A DNA stretch of 64,000 nt from [Flexibacter] sp. ATCC 35208 (GCF_001975825.1 NZ_MTKN01000020.1:62001-126000), one strand, 5' to 3'; positions 27,515-36,175 are shown, numbered from the stretch's first letter. Notes: a model not told the origin generated them from the letters alone. A program made the numbers and translations.

Positions 27515-28561
27515 TTATTTCTTCTTTTTGGAAAAGAATCGCGCTACGTTTGCAACTCCATTTAATACTTTACTATCTCCTCTCATTGTCACTGACACAA
27601 CAAGTTCTCCTTGAACGGGCCTGGCCGCTTCAGTAACCCGGGTATTCATAGCATCTTCTTTATTATTGTTCTCCGTTTTTGCAATAACTGGCGCCTTATC
27701 AGTTTCATTGGTTATTCCGGCATTCGCAATTTGTTGCTGTTCCTTCTGTTCTTTCAGCTGCTGTACAATCTCACTGGTCGTGCTTTCAGGCTGAGGCAGC
27801 TTGTTCAAAGCTACAGAAGCCGGATGACTGTCTTCCAGATTTGTAGCAACAGGTGTGGCATGAGCTTGTTGAAGAGCTGTTGGTACAGGCGTTGCATGCT
27901 GAGCTGCCACAGGCTGGGCATTCGCGATCTGCGGCGTATTATTGACTGGCTGCTTCTCTGTCACTGATGGCTGAGGAACTGGTGTTGAAACAGTTGGCAG
28001 TTGTTGCTGCTGCTTTTTCTGTTGCTGCACCGCCAGCTCTGTTCCCTGTTTATCCGTGTGACGCGGAGGAATGGTTACCAACGCTATTCCTGCCACTACC
28101 GCAGCTGCGGCAGCCCACCACCAGATAGCACGTACATGTGTCGTATTCCTGTATAACCTTGACTTATCCGGGAATCTGACGGTCATATCCGGTTTCAGCC
28201 TGGATGCCTCCAGCAGGCGTAGCTCCCGGCTGATGTGTGGATGTTGCTGAGCAAGCACTTCAACCTTTTGTTGATCATCCTTATTTAGTTCATTATCTAT
28301 ATACTCCAGCAGGAAGCCTTCGTAGTTTCCGGCAGAAAGTGTGTTGGCATCCGACTGCCTGTACAACATTTCTTTCCCATCAAAGTGCACTTCGCTATCC
28401 GGTACCAAACGCGCCGATTGCAGCAGGAGCAATTCCTGCCTGTATTTTGGGTGCTGCTGAAGGAAAACCTCCAGCGCAGCCTGCTCTTCCTCACTTAGTT
28501 CACCGTCCACGGCACTCAGCAGGTACTCCTCATAGTTAGATATGTCAATATTTATCGCCAA
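27515..28561 (-). CDS. Anti-sigma-like membrane protein with duplicated N-terminal domain
   Basis: A 348-residue protein. Two tandem copies of an about 58-residue unit occupy the N-terminus (YEEYLLSAVDGELSEEEQ and YEGFLLEYIDNELNKDDQ, each followed by QQHP and RLxPD), resembling the cytosolic sigma-binding part of Bacteroidota anti-sigma proteins. A membrane helix follows at about 127-147 and then a Gln/Pro/Ala/Thr-rich periplasmic region without a known fold. The start is a TTG, 26 bp after the sigma-factor stop; no ATG is nearby. Confidence 0.65.
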   Translation of the reverse strand: MAINIDISNYEEYLLSAVDGELSEEEQAALEVFLQQHPKYRQELLLLQSARLVPDSEVHFDGKEMLYRQSDANTLSAGNYEGFLLEYIDNELNKDDQQKVEVLAQQHPHISRELRLLEASRLKPDMTVRFPDKSRLYRNTTHVRAIWWWAAAAAVVAGIALVTIPPRHTDKQGTELAVQQQKKQQQQLPTVSTPVPQPSVTEKQPVNNTPQIANAQPVAAQHATPVPTALQQAHATPVATNLEDSHPASVALNKLPQPESTTSEIVQQLKEQKEQQQIANAGITNETDKAPVIAKTENNNKEDAMNTRVTEAARPVQGELVVSVTMRGDSKVLNGVANVARFFSKKKK

Positions 28562-28587
28562 ATTCTGATAAATAATTAATAATCAGA

Positions 28588-29073
28588 TCAAATTACATTT
28601 TCAATTTTCCCAAGATACTGCTTCAGATGTAACCTCGCCCTATGCAGGTATACTTTTACCTGAGATGGGTTTAGCTGCATAATTTCTCCGATCTCTTCGT
28701 AGCTGTATCCCTCATAGTCCTTTAACAGGATGAGGGACCGCTGTACATCCGTCAGCTTATCCAGCGCTTTCTCCAATACTTTCCTGGCGTCGTTCACTTT
28801 TTGCTCGCTGATCCTCATCTCTTCCTTGAACTCATCTACCAGGGTTATCCGCTTTATCTTACGGACATGGTCGATCATATTGTGGTAAGCTACTGTAAAG
28901 AGATATGACTTTGCCTTTTCAAAAGGCACATCTATACAATGTTTCCACAATATTTCAAACGCATTCTGTACCACGTCCTTCGCATCCTCTGTATGGTCTA
29001 AATTCTTTACTATAAACCGGAAGAGATTATCCGCGTACAGATCCACGCATTTGTTGTACTCCTTTTCCGTCAT
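28588..29073 (-). CDS. ECF-type sigma-70 family RNA polymerase sigma factor
   Basis: A 161-residue sigma factor. Region 2 is at about 10-75 (DLYADNLFRFIVKNL, KDVVQNAFEILWKH, SYLFTVAYHNMIDHVRK) and region 4 at about 105-155 (LTDVQRSLILLKDYEGYSY, EIGEIMQLNPSQVKVYLHRAR). I chose the ATG at 29073, where homology to the family begins; the open frame extends 25 codons further. It heads a unit with the duplicated anti-sigma gene and an outer-membrane protein. Confidence 0.9.
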   Translation of the reverse strand: MTEKEYNKCVDLYADNLFRFIVKNLDHTEDAKDVVQNAFEILWKHCIDVPFEKAKSYLFTVAYHNMIDHVRKIKRITLVDEFKEEMRISEQKVNDARKVLEKALDKLTDVQRSLILLKDYEGYSYEEIGEIMQLNPSQVKVYLHRARLHLKQYLGKIENVI

Positions 29074-29435
29074 CCAGGTGTTGCAGGATTTTAGTGCTAA
29101 TGTCCGACAATTACTTTTAACGCGATCTCTTCCTCTTGTCATGCCCAACTACGTACCATAATTTTCTGCTATATTTCCCCGCTTTCTCCGGATGGCAGCA
29201 ATTCCCGCGGGCGCTTAAGCCATCTTTACTACATACAGCGCGGAAATATACAGTCCGGATCATTACTCCTGGGTTAACAGGATCAGGGTGCAGACACTAT
29301 TATGACGCAGAGCTTCAACCAAATGTTACAGCCCAGTCAAACTTTTTATAGAACTTCCAGAATTCGCGCCCCAGGTCCTTGAATCGTAATACATTTATTG
29401 CCATAACTTTGAACCCGGTTACAAAATCTGCTACT
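29074..29435. other. Divergent spacer between sigma-factor gene and kbl
   Basis: This 362-bp region holds the kbl promoter at its right end. A near-consensus minus-strand -7 (TATATTTC, about 29243-29250) may serve the sigma factor. I see no further gene or RNA. Confidence 0.5.
29379..29411 (+). promoter_or_regulatory. kbl promoter
   Basis: TTG (29379-29381) and TAACTTTG (29404-29411) are spaced by 22 bp and match the Bacteroidota -33/-7 pattern; the ATG follows 24 bp later. Confidence 0.65.
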
Positions 29436-30623
29436 ATGAACGAAAAATTCATTGCCCGCCTGCAGGAGGAACTAAATGAGATCCAAACTGCCGGCCTTTT
29501 TAAAAACGAAAGGATCATCACCTCCGAACAAGGTGCCGAAATCCAGGTAGGTGGCAATACAGTCCTCAACTTTTGCGCCAACAACTACCTCGGCCTTTCC
29601 AGTAACCCCAGGGTGGTGCAGGCTGCAAAAGATGCGATCGATACACATGGATATGGAATGAGCAGCGTGCGCTTTATATGCGGCACCCAGGATATTCACC
29701 GAGAATTAGAGCAAAAACTCGCGCAATTCCTTGGTACTGAAGACACGATCCTCTACGTTGCGGCTTTTGATGCTAACGGTGGTGTATTCGAGCCGCTGTT
29801 CAACGAGCAGGATGCTATCATCTCCGACGCCCTCAACCACGCTTCTATTATAGATGGCGTTCGCCTGTGTAAAGCTCAGCGCTACCGCTATGAACATAAT
29901 AACATGGCTGACCTCGAAGCTAAACTGCAGGAAACGGCCGGCCTTCGAAGCCGTATCATTGTCACAGATGGCTCTTTCAGCATGGACGGCACCATCGCCC
30001 AGCTCGATAAGATCTGTGACCTGGCAGATAAATATGATGCCATCGTGATGATCGACGAAAGCCACTCTTCCGGCTTCCTGGGCAAAACCGGCCGCGGTAC
30101 CCACGAATACAGAAATGTAATGGGCCGTATCGATATCATCACTGGTACCCTCGGTAAAGCATTGGGTGGTGCCTCCGGAGGTTTCACCAGTGGTAAAAAA
30201 GAGATCGTCGACATGCTCCGTCAGCGTAGCCGTCCTTACCTCTTCTCCAACTCCGTTGCCCCCAGCATCGTAGGCGCTTCCATCGCCGTACTGGATATGC
30301 TGAGCTCTACAACCGAACTCCGCGATAAACTGGAATACAATACCAAATACTTCCGCACCAAAATGACAGAGGCCGGTTTCGACATCCGCCCAGGCGATCA
30401 CCCGATCGTACCTGTGATGTTGTATGATGCCGTACTCAGCCAACAATTTGCCGAAAAACTTCTGAAAGAAGGGATCTATGTCATCGGTTTCTTCTTCCCG
30501 GTGGTAGCAAAAGGGCAGGCACGTATCCGCGTTCAGCTCAGTGCTGCGCACGAACAAGCCCACCTGGACAAGGCCATTGCCGCCTTCACCAAGGTAGGAA
30601 AGGAATTAGGTGTGATTAAATAA
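29436..30623 (+). CDS. kbl: Glycine C-acetyltransferase (2-amino-3-ketobutyrate CoA ligase)
   Basis: A 395-residue PLP enzyme of threonine catabolism that interconverts 2-amino-3-oxobutyrate plus CoA with glycine plus acetyl-CoA. Features are NFCANNYLGLSSNP, the substrate region DALNHASIIDGVRL, MIDESHSSGFLG and the PLP lysine in TGTLGKALGGASGGFT. I chose the ATG at 29436, which gives the standard family length; codons before it overlap the promoter. No tdh is adjacent. Serine palmitoyltransferase-like paralogues are the main alternative. Confidence 0.92.
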   Translation: MNEKFIARLQEELNEIQTAGLFKNERIITSEQGAEIQVGGNTVLNFCANNYLGLSSNPRVVQAAKDAIDTHGYGMSSVRFICGTQDIHRELEQKLAQFLGTEDTILYVAAFDANGGVFEPLFNEQDAIISDALNHASIIDGVRLCKAQRYRYEHNNMADLEAKLQETAGLRSRIIVTDGSFSMDGTIAQLDKICDLADKYDAIVMIDESHSSGFLGKTGRGTHEYRNVMGRIDIITGTLGKALGGASGGFTSGKKEIVDMLRQRSRPYLFSNSVAPSIVGASIAVLDMLSSTTELRDKLEYNTKYFRTKMTEAGFDIRPGDHPIVPVMLYDAVLSQQFAEKLLKEGIYVIGFFFPVVAKGQARIRVQLSAAHEQAHLDKAIAAFTKVGKELGVIK

Positions 30624-30626
30624 TTC

Positions 30627-30660
30627 AGAAGCCCGCCCCCTCAGGTGGGCTTCTTCCTTT
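30627..30660 (+). terminator. Intrinsic terminator of kbl
   Basis: AGAAGCCCGCC (30627-30637) pairs with GGTGGGCTTCT (30644-30654) over 11 bp including one G-T, followed by TCCTTTTAT. Confidence 0.8.
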
Positions 30661-30667
30661 TATATAT

Positions 30668-30675
30668 TACTTTTG
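30668..30675 (+). promoter_or_regulatory. Putative beta-lactamase promoter -7 element
   Basis: TACTTTTG matches TAnnTTTG and lies 18 bp before the chosen ATG. It overlaps a TTG that could otherwise be read as a start. No clear -33 TTG was found. Confidence 0.4.
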
Positions 30676-30693
30676 CAGGATCAAAATTTTGCT

Positions 30694-31506
30694 ATGATGA
30701 AACAAACCGGTTGGCTGCTACTGCTGATGGCGATCCTGGTGAATGCCTGCGCACCGAACAACGTACATATTCAGAAAGAATGGGAAAAGTACTTTACTGA
30801 AAATAAGGTAGAAGGCACCTTCATGTTGTTTGACAACGGACAGGGCTCTTTTAAAGTATACAATATCGACCGCGCTAAAGAACGCTTCCTGCCGGCTTCT
30901 ACCTTCAAGATCTTCAATACCCTCGTAGGCCTGGAAACCGGTGTTATCAAAGATACTGCTACTGTCATTCCCTGGAATGGCGTACACCACGAAGGCGCTG
31001 ATTCTGTATGGGACCGTGACCTGAGCCTGCAACAGGCTTTCCACTTATCGGCTGTTCCCTACTTCCAGGAAGTGGCCCGCCGTATTACCAAACCAGTGAT
31101 GCAACACTGGCTGGATACCGTAAAATATGGCAATATGAAAATAAGCCGTATCGATACCTTCTGGCTGGACAATAGCCTCCGCATCTCCCCCGATGAAGAA
31201 CTGGGCTTTGTAAAGAAACTGTACTTCGACGAGCTGCCTTTCCATAAGCTGACCATGCAATGGACACGTGCTGTGATGCTGATGGAAAAAACTCCTAAGT
31301 ACGAACTGAGCTACAAAACCGGCTGGGGCCAGGAAGGCAAAAAACAAATTGGCTGGATGGTAGGCTGGATTGAAGAAAACGGACATCCTGCCTTCTTTAC
31401 ACTCAATCTCGAAACAGATAATCCGAACATTGACATGGAAAAAGTGAGAATGAATATCACAAAAAGCATTCTCCAGGATGCCGGTTATATGGAAGGACAT
31501 AAATAA
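30694..31506 (+). CDS. Class D (OXA-like) beta-lactamase lipoprotein
   Basis: A 270-residue serine beta-lactamase. All class D landmarks are visible: the STFK nucleophile motif (PASTFKIFNT, about residue 69), SAV (HLSAVPYF), YGN (VKYGNMKISRID) and KTGWG, with FWLDNSLRISPDE in the omega-loop region. The N-terminus GWLLLLMAILVNAC is a lipoprotein signal, so the enzyme should be membrane-anchored, unlike most soluble OXA enzymes. ATGs at 30694 and 30697 are equally plausible starts. Single gene with its own terminator; nothing nearby suggests a mobile cassette. Confidence 0.93.
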   Translation: MMKQTGWLLLLMAILVNACAPNNVHIQKEWEKYFTENKVEGTFMLFDNGQGSFKVYNIDRAKERFLPASTFKIFNTLVGLETGVIKDTATVIPWNGVHHEGADSVWDRDLSLQQAFHLSAVPYFQEVARRITKPVMQHWLDTVKYGNMKISRIDTFWLDNSLRISPDEELGFVKKLYFDELPFHKLTMQWTRAVMLMEKTPKYELSYKTGWGQEGKKQIGWMVGWIEENGHPAFFTLNLETDNPNIDMEKVRMNITKSILQDAGYMEGHK

Positions 31507-31515
31507 ATAATTTAG

Positions 31516-31543
31516 AAAAAGGCCGCTAAAAACGGCCTTTTTT
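31516..31543 (+). terminator. Intrinsic terminator of the beta-lactamase gene
   Basis: AAAAAGGCCG (31516-31525) pairs perfectly with CGGCCTTTTT (31533-31542), followed by a T. Confidence 0.9.
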
Positions 31544-31675
31544 ATGCCTAAAAAAATCATTTGACTCTGTCAATCAACTGTTTGCCTTCGTCAACCATCC
31601 CCACTTCTCCCCCCGTCTACGTTAAAAATCTCCTAAATCCTTACCTCCTAATAGTGTAAAACGTACTAAAAAAAT

Positions 31676-31683
31676 TATATTTG
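31676..31683 (+). promoter_or_regulatory. Putative batB promoter -7 element
   Basis: TATATTTG is an exact -7 match ending 9 bp before the chosen batB ATG, which would leave almost no leader. Confidence 0.4.
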
Positions 31684-31692
31684 ATCCCTATG

Positions 31693-32724
31693 ATGTTACG
31701 TTTTCAGCATAGCGAATATTTATGGGCCTTAGCACTGCTGCTGGTATTGCAACTGGCATTCATCAGCATCTCCTGGTGGAAGCGCAGCTCAATCCGCAAA
31801 CTGGGTGACCCTGTACTGGTAGAGAAGTTATTTACCGGCTACTCCCGCCGGCGTTTTGCATTCCGCTTCCTGCTCATTTTCCTGGCCTTCTTCTTCGGCG
31901 TTTTGGGATTAGCCAACATCCAGAAAGGAAGCCGAATGGAAAAAATTACCCGCAAAGGGGTGGATGTAGTCATTGCGCTGGACGTTAGTAAGAGTATGCT
32001 GGCCGGCGATGTAAAACCCGACCGCCTTACCCGCGCCAAACAATTAATTTCTAAACTGGTTGATAAACTGGATAACGACCGCGTCGGCCTGGTTGTATTT
32101 GCTGGTAATGCTTACCTTCAAATGCCCCTGACCATCGATTACTCAGCCGCCAAAATGTACCTGAGCACCGTAAGTCCAGACATGATCCCTACACAGGGTA
32201 CCGCGATCGGTCAGGCTATTCAGGTAAGTGATGACGCCTTCAATAAGAAGGAACGTAAACACAAATCACTCATCATTATCTCCGATGGGGAAGATCATGA
32301 CGAAGCCGCTATTTCTAAAGCAAATGCAGCCTTCGATGCAGGTGTGGTAATCAATACTATTGGTATTGGCTCTGCAACCGGATCTCCATTACCCGATCCT
32401 GAAACAGGAACGTACAAAAAAGATAAAGATGGCAATACCGTTATCTCCAAACTGAATGAAGAGGAGCTGAAACGAATCGCTGCCGCAGGTAAAGGCATTT
32501 ATGAACACCTGGATAATAATACTGAAGAAGTAGTGAATTCACTGATCCATAGAATAGATAGCATGGAACAGAAAGAGTTCGGAGAGAATATTTTTACAGA
32601 CTACAACAGCTATTTCCAATATTTTCTCGTTATTAGCTTAATACTGCTTGTAGCTGAGTTTTTTATTCCGGAAATTAAGCGCAGCACCCGCGCCAATGTT
32701 GTCACTGCTACAGAAAAACCATGA
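31693..32724 (+). CDS. batB: BatA/BatB-like VWA-domain membrane protein
   Basis: A 343-residue protein of the Bat (Bacteroides aerotolerance) group. It has a membrane helix near the N-terminus (LWALALLLVLQLAFISI), another at about 55-75, a von Willebrand A domain at about 85-290 with the MIDAS motif ALDVSKSM, and a C-terminal helix (YFLVISLILLVAEFF). The function of Bat proteins is not settled; they are linked to stress or envelope processes. The stop overlaps batC by 4 bp (ATGA), so translation is probably coupled. ATG 31690 is also possible. Confidence 0.85.
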   Translation: MLRFQHSEYLWALALLLVLQLAFISISWWKRSSIRKLGDPVLVEKLFTGYSRRRFAFRFLLIFLAFFFGVLGLANIQKGSRMEKITRKGVDVVIALDVSKSMLAGDVKPDRLTRAKQLISKLVDKLDNDRVGLVVFAGNAYLQMPLTIDYSAAKMYLSTVSPDMIPTQGTAIGQAIQVSDDAFNKKERKHKSLIIISDGEDHDEAAISKANAAFDAGVVINTIGIGSATGSPLPDPETGTYKKDKDGNTVISKLNEEELKRIAAAGKGIYEHLDNNTEEVVNSLIHRIDSMEQKEFGENIFTDYNSYFQYFLVISLILLVAEFFIPEIKRSTRANVVTATEKP

Positions 32725-33515
32725 GAAAAAATAACCTGACATATCACCTGTTGCTGACTGGCATGTTCCTCTCCATTTGTAGCTATTCCTTCGCTCAGAA
32801 TGGTAATAAGTACATCCGTAAAGGCAATGACCTGTATGAAAAAAAGCAATATACTGATGCTGAAGCCAACTATAAGAAAGCCCTGGATGTAAACCAGGCA
32901 TCTGTAGAAGGCAGGTATAACCTTGGTAACTCCATGTACGAGCAAAAACGCTACGACGATGCCCGCGCTCAATACCTGAACAGCTTCAAGATGGCGCCAA
33001 ACAAAGCACAGAAAGCGGATGCCAGCTACAATATCGGGAATACCTTTATGGAAGGTAAGAAATGGGAAGAAAGCATCAAGGCTTACAAAGAAGCCCTGAA
33101 GATGAACCCTTCCGATGAACAGGCACGTTACAACCTTGCCTATGCCCAGGCCATGCTGAAAAAACAAAACCAGGGTGGCGGCGGCGATAATAAGGATAAC
33201 AAGGATAAAAAAGACCAGCAGAACAAGGATAAGAAACAGGACAAGAAAGATCAGAACAAAGACAATAAGGATAAGGACCAGAACAAAGATCAACAGAATA
33301 AGGACAACAAAGACCAGCAGAATAAAGACAAAAAAGATCAGAACAAAGACCAGAATAAAGATCAGCAGGATGAAAAGCCGCAACCGCAACCCAGCAAACT
33401 GGACAAGCAGGAAGCAGAACGATACCTGCAGGCTTTAGGGCAGGAGGAGAAGAAACTGCAGGACAAAATGAAAAAGGCCAAAGGACAGATTGTGCCAGTT
33501 GATAAGGATTGGTGA
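32721..33515 (+). CDS. batC: BatC-like TPR protein with a Lys/Asp/Gln/Asn-rich region
   Basis: A 264-residue exported protein: signal peptide (about 1-26, ending SYSFAQNG), three to four tetratricopeptide repeats (about 30-145, e.g. AEANYKKALDVNQASVEGRY and ESIKAYKEALKMNPSDEQAR), then a very low-complexity region at about 155-222 made of KDQNKD/KDQQNKD-like units, and a short charged end. TPR proteins of this kind pair with Bat VWA proteins. The 4-bp overlap with batB supports one unit. Confidence 0.85.
   Translation: MRKNNLTYHLLLTGMFLSICSYSFAQNGNKYIRKGNDLYEKKQYTDAEANYKKALDVNQASVEGRYNLGNSMYEQKRYDDARAQYLNSFKMAPNKAQKADASYNIGNTFMEGKKWEESIKAYKEALKMNPSDEQARYNLAYAQAMLKKQNQGGGGDNKDNKDKKDQQNKDKKQDKKDQNKDNKDKDQNKDQQNKDNKDQQNKDKKDQNKDQNKDQQDEKPQPQPSKLDKQEAERYLQALGQEEKKLQDKMKKAKGQIVPVDKDW
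33181..33372 (+). repeat. Imperfect tandem repeat encoding KDQNKD units
   Basis: About 190 bp of short imperfect repeats built on AAGATCAGAACAAAGAC-like units encode the low-complexity tail of batC. The units differ at wobble positions, so selection on the peptide is likely. Confidence 0.7.
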
Positions 33516-33542
33516 TTTAACATCCCACGTGATGCTTTTTGT

Positions 33543-33550
33543 TACCTTTG
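33543..33550 (+). promoter_or_regulatory. ispG promoter -7 element
   Basis: TACCTTTG matches TAnnTTTG, 21 bp before the ispG ATG and 27 bp after the batC stop. Confidence 0.45.
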
Positions 33551-33571
33551 TCCTGGATATTTTTTCGAACT

Positions 33572-35515
33572 ATGCAGTTATATTGTAATTCACTGACGGA
33601 GTATAAAAGGTTGGCTACGCTTGAAGTTAAGGTAGGAGATTTGTTGATAGGGAATTTTAACCCTGTGCGTATCCAGACCATGACGACTACAGATACAATG
33701 AATACCCTGGCTACTGTAGAGCAGGCAATCCGTTGTATCGAAGCGGGCTCCGAACTGGTGCGTATCACTGCGCCCAGCAAAAAAGAAGCAGAAAACCTGC
33801 TGCCCATCAAAAACGAACTGCGTAAAAGAGGCTATCATACCCCCCTTGTGGCCGATATCCACTTCACGCCCAATGCTGCTGAAGTAGCAGCCCGCATCGT
33901 GGAAAAAGTGCGTATCAACCCCGGCAACTTCGTAGATAAAAAGAAATTTGAGACCATCAACTATACAGACAGTGAATACATGGCTGAAACAGACCGTATT
34001 CGCAAGCAATTCACCCCACTGGTGAACATCTGTAAAGAATATGGTACCGCTATGCGTATCGGTACCAACCATGGTTCCCTCAGCGATCGTATCATGAGCC
34101 GCTACGGCGATACTCCCATGGGGATGGTGGAAAGCGCGATGGAGTTTCTCCGTATCGCAGAAGACATGAGCTACCGCAACATCATCCTCAGTATGAAGGC
34201 CAGCAATCCGCAGGTAATGGTACAGGCTTACCGCCTGCTCATTCAAACCATGCAGAATGAACTGGGTCATTGCTATCCACTGCACCTCGGTGTAACGGAA
34301 GCTGGTGATGGTGAAGATGGTCGTATCAAATCGGCCGTTGGTATCGGCACCCTGCTGGAAGATGGTATCGGCGATACAATTCGTGTCTCTCTCACAGAAG
34401 ATCCGGAATTCGAACTGCCTGTATGCCGCGACCTGATAAAGCGCTATACCAACCGTCAGCAACACGCACCTGTCCCTCCGGTTGAACAGGTGCCTTACTC
34501 TCCTTTCAATTACAAACGCCGTGAATCTATCGCCTTTAACAATGTAGGTGGCAAACAGGTACCGGTAGTAGTAGCTGACCTGAGCGAAGTCAATAACATC
34601 ACACCCGAAGACCTGAAGAGTATCGGCTATAATTACGATGCAGATACTGACAAATGGAATATTGCCGATGCAGCAGCAGACTACCTGTTCTGCCATGAGG
34701 TCCTTTCCTTTGCATTGCCTGGCACACTGAAAGTGATCGTTCCCAACACCCTCTGGGAAACTGCTGAAGACAAGGAAAAATACATGCCACTCTTCTCTAC
34801 CGAAGAGTTTTTACAGGCAAAAAATACTTCTGCAATTCTAAACTTTGTAGACATCAATACCGGTGTTGCAATGCCTGAAGAACTGCTCCTGCAATTGAAC
34901 AATGGCAAACCCGTAGTGCTTTGCCTGCATTCATCCAATCAGCATGCAATGCCTGAAATACGAAGGACATTCATGACTCTGATACAGCAAAATGTACAGC
35001 TGCCGGTAATACTTCGTTGCCTGGCTGCAGAACAGACAAACGATGAACACCTGATTCACTACGCTACAGAAACCGGCGCCTTACTGCTGGATGGCTTTGG
35101 CGATGGCTTATGGCTGGAGAAGACAAATACTGCCGATGACACAGTAGATCGTACATTGCTGAATAACGTAGCCTTTGGTATCCTGCAGGCTACCCGTACC
35201 CGAATTTCTAAAACTGAATATATCTCCTGCCCTTCCTGTGGTCGTACCCTATTCGATCTGCAGGAAACAACTGCACGTATCAGAGCTGTAACCAATCATC
35301 TCAAAGGAGTGAAGATCGCTATCATGGGTTGTATCGTAAATGGCCCCGGCGAAATGGCTGATGCTGACTTTGGTTATGTAGGTAGCGGCGTTGGTAAAAT
35401 CACCCTCTATAAAGGTAAAGAAGTGGTAAAACGTGGTTTGAATAGTGACGTAGCTGTAGATGAACTGATCAACCTGATCAGGGAAAACGGCATGTGGGTA
35501 GATACAAATAACTAA
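33572..35515 (+). CDS. ispG: (E)-4-hydroxy-3-methylbut-2-enyl-diphosphate synthase, long form
   Basis: A 647-residue Fe-S enzyme of the MEP isoprenoid pathway that converts MEcPP to HMBPP. The N-terminal TIM barrel (about 10-280) has PVRIQTMTTTDT and LVADIHFTPNAA; the C-terminal reductase-like domain has the cluster Cys in CPSCGRTLF and MGCIVNGPGEMADADFG. E. coli IspG has about 370 residues; the extra about 270 residues form a middle insert, the three-domain architecture known from plants, Chlamydia and Bacteroidota. I chose the ATG at 33572 to match the family N-terminus. Confidence 0.96.
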   Translation: MQLYCNSLTEYKRLATLEVKVGDLLIGNFNPVRIQTMTTTDTMNTLATVEQAIRCIEAGSELVRITAPSKKEAENLLPIKNELRKRGYHTPLVADIHFTPNAAEVAARIVEKVRINPGNFVDKKKFETINYTDSEYMAETDRIRKQFTPLVNICKEYGTAMRIGTNHGSLSDRIMSRYGDTPMGMVESAMEFLRIAEDMSYRNIILSMKASNPQVMVQAYRLLIQTMQNELGHCYPLHLGVTEAGDGEDGRIKSAVGIGTLLEDGIGDTIRVSLTEDPEFELPVCRDLIKRYTNRQQHAPVPPVEQVPYSPFNYKRRESIAFNNVGGKQVPVVVADLSEVNNITPEDLKSIGYNYDADTDKWNIADAAADYLFCHEVLSFALPGTLKVIVPNTLWETAEDKEKYMPLFSTEEFLQAKNTSAILNFVDINTGVAMPEELLLQLNNGKPVVLCLHSSNQHAMPEIRRTFMTLIQQNVQLPVILRCLAAEQTNDEHLIHYATETGALLLDGFGDGLWLEKTNTADDTVDRTLLNNVAFGILQATRTRISKTEYISCPSCGRTLFDLQETTARIRAVTNHLKGVKIAIMGCIVNGPGEMADADFGYVGSGVGKITLYKGKEVVKRGLNSDVAVDELINLIRENGMWVDTNN

Positions 35516-35830
35516 AAATAAATAAGGGCTGTTGTGAACCAACAGCCCTCGCATCTTTATGCGTGTTCTTGAGGTTAACGGACGAACTAAAATCAATAGT
35601 TGGGGTTATAATATATAGTCAGACAATCGATACATCGTTTTCTCTAACATTCAAATAAGTTTTTGGGGTTAATTATCTTATTGTCAGATGATACAAAGGT
35701 ACGCCTGACAGAGGCCCTGAGTCAAGCGTATATATACGTATTTTATATGTGAGAACTACGGTTTAAAATTCTAAGTACCAGTCGCTTAAACCAGCATTGA
35801 AGTAATATTTTCTATACTTTTTAATTTAAA
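35516..35830. other. Intergenic region after ispG
   Basis: This 315-bp region starts with a hairpin GGGCTGTTG/CAACAGCCC (35526-35548) that lacks a T-run. It also contains two copies of TTGGGGTTA (about 35600 and 35663) and the palindrome CGTATATATACG (35727-35738). No gene was found. Confidence 0.5.
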
Positions 35831-36118
35831 ATGAACAACACTATGAAAAAGTTTCTGACTGGCGTATTCGCCCTGCTCATGGGTGCTTCTATCGCGTTTG
35901 CACAGACTCCTGCCGCACAGCAAAAACAAGACAAGCCAAAAACTGAAGCTAAACAGGATGCTCAAAAGATGAAGAAAGACGGTACGCCTGATAAACGTTA
36001 TAAGGAGAACAAAGAAACTAAGACTGCCAGTGGACCTAAAAAGAAAGATGGTACTCCTGACAAACGTTTCAAGGAGAACAAAGACGTTAAAGCAACTAAC
36101 ACTAAAAAGAAAGCTTAA
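35831..36118 (+). CDS. Small secreted Lys-rich protein with KKDGTPDKR repeats
   Basis: A 95-residue protein with a signal peptide (about 1-24, ALLMGASIAFAQ) and a highly basic mature region containing two copies of a 14-residue unit, KKDGTPDKRYKENK and KKDGTPDKRFKENK, separated by a short linker. I know no function; the repeat recalls short motifs in small exported Bacteroidota proteins. ATG at 35831 or 35843. It is followed by its own terminator, so it is probably expressed as a single gene. Confidence 0.7.
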   Translation: MNNTMKKFLTGVFALLMGASIAFAQTPAAQQKQDKPKTEAKQDAQKMKKDGTPDKRYKENKETKTASGPKKKDGTPDKRFKENKDVKATNTKKKA

Positions 36119-36130
36119 TTATTGTAAAAG

Positions 36131-36160
36131 GCTGGCTATTACAGGCCAGCTTTTTTATTT
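36131..36160 (+). terminator. Intrinsic terminator after the repeat-protein gene
   Basis: GCTGGC (36131-36136) pairs with GCCAGC (36145-36150), followed by TTTTTTATTTT. Confidence 0.85.
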
Positions 36161-36175
36161 TCGTACATTTATCGC

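Noticed and set aside
33181..33372. Repeat array suggesting a mobile or phase-variable element
   Set aside because: Units vary at wobble positions and encode the low-complexity tail of batC in frame; no identical-length slippage tract is present.
32610..33389. Antisense frame rich in Ile/Leu/Val/Phe opposite batB and batC, looking like a membrane protein
   Set aside because: The hydrophobic run is the complement of Lys/Asp/Asn codons in the batC tail; it has no start context or homology.
35727..35738. CGTATATATACG palindrome and TTGGGGTTA repeats after ispG as a regulatory array
   Set aside because: Short, AT-rich and not placed at a recognisable promoter; kept only as a note in the intergenic entry.
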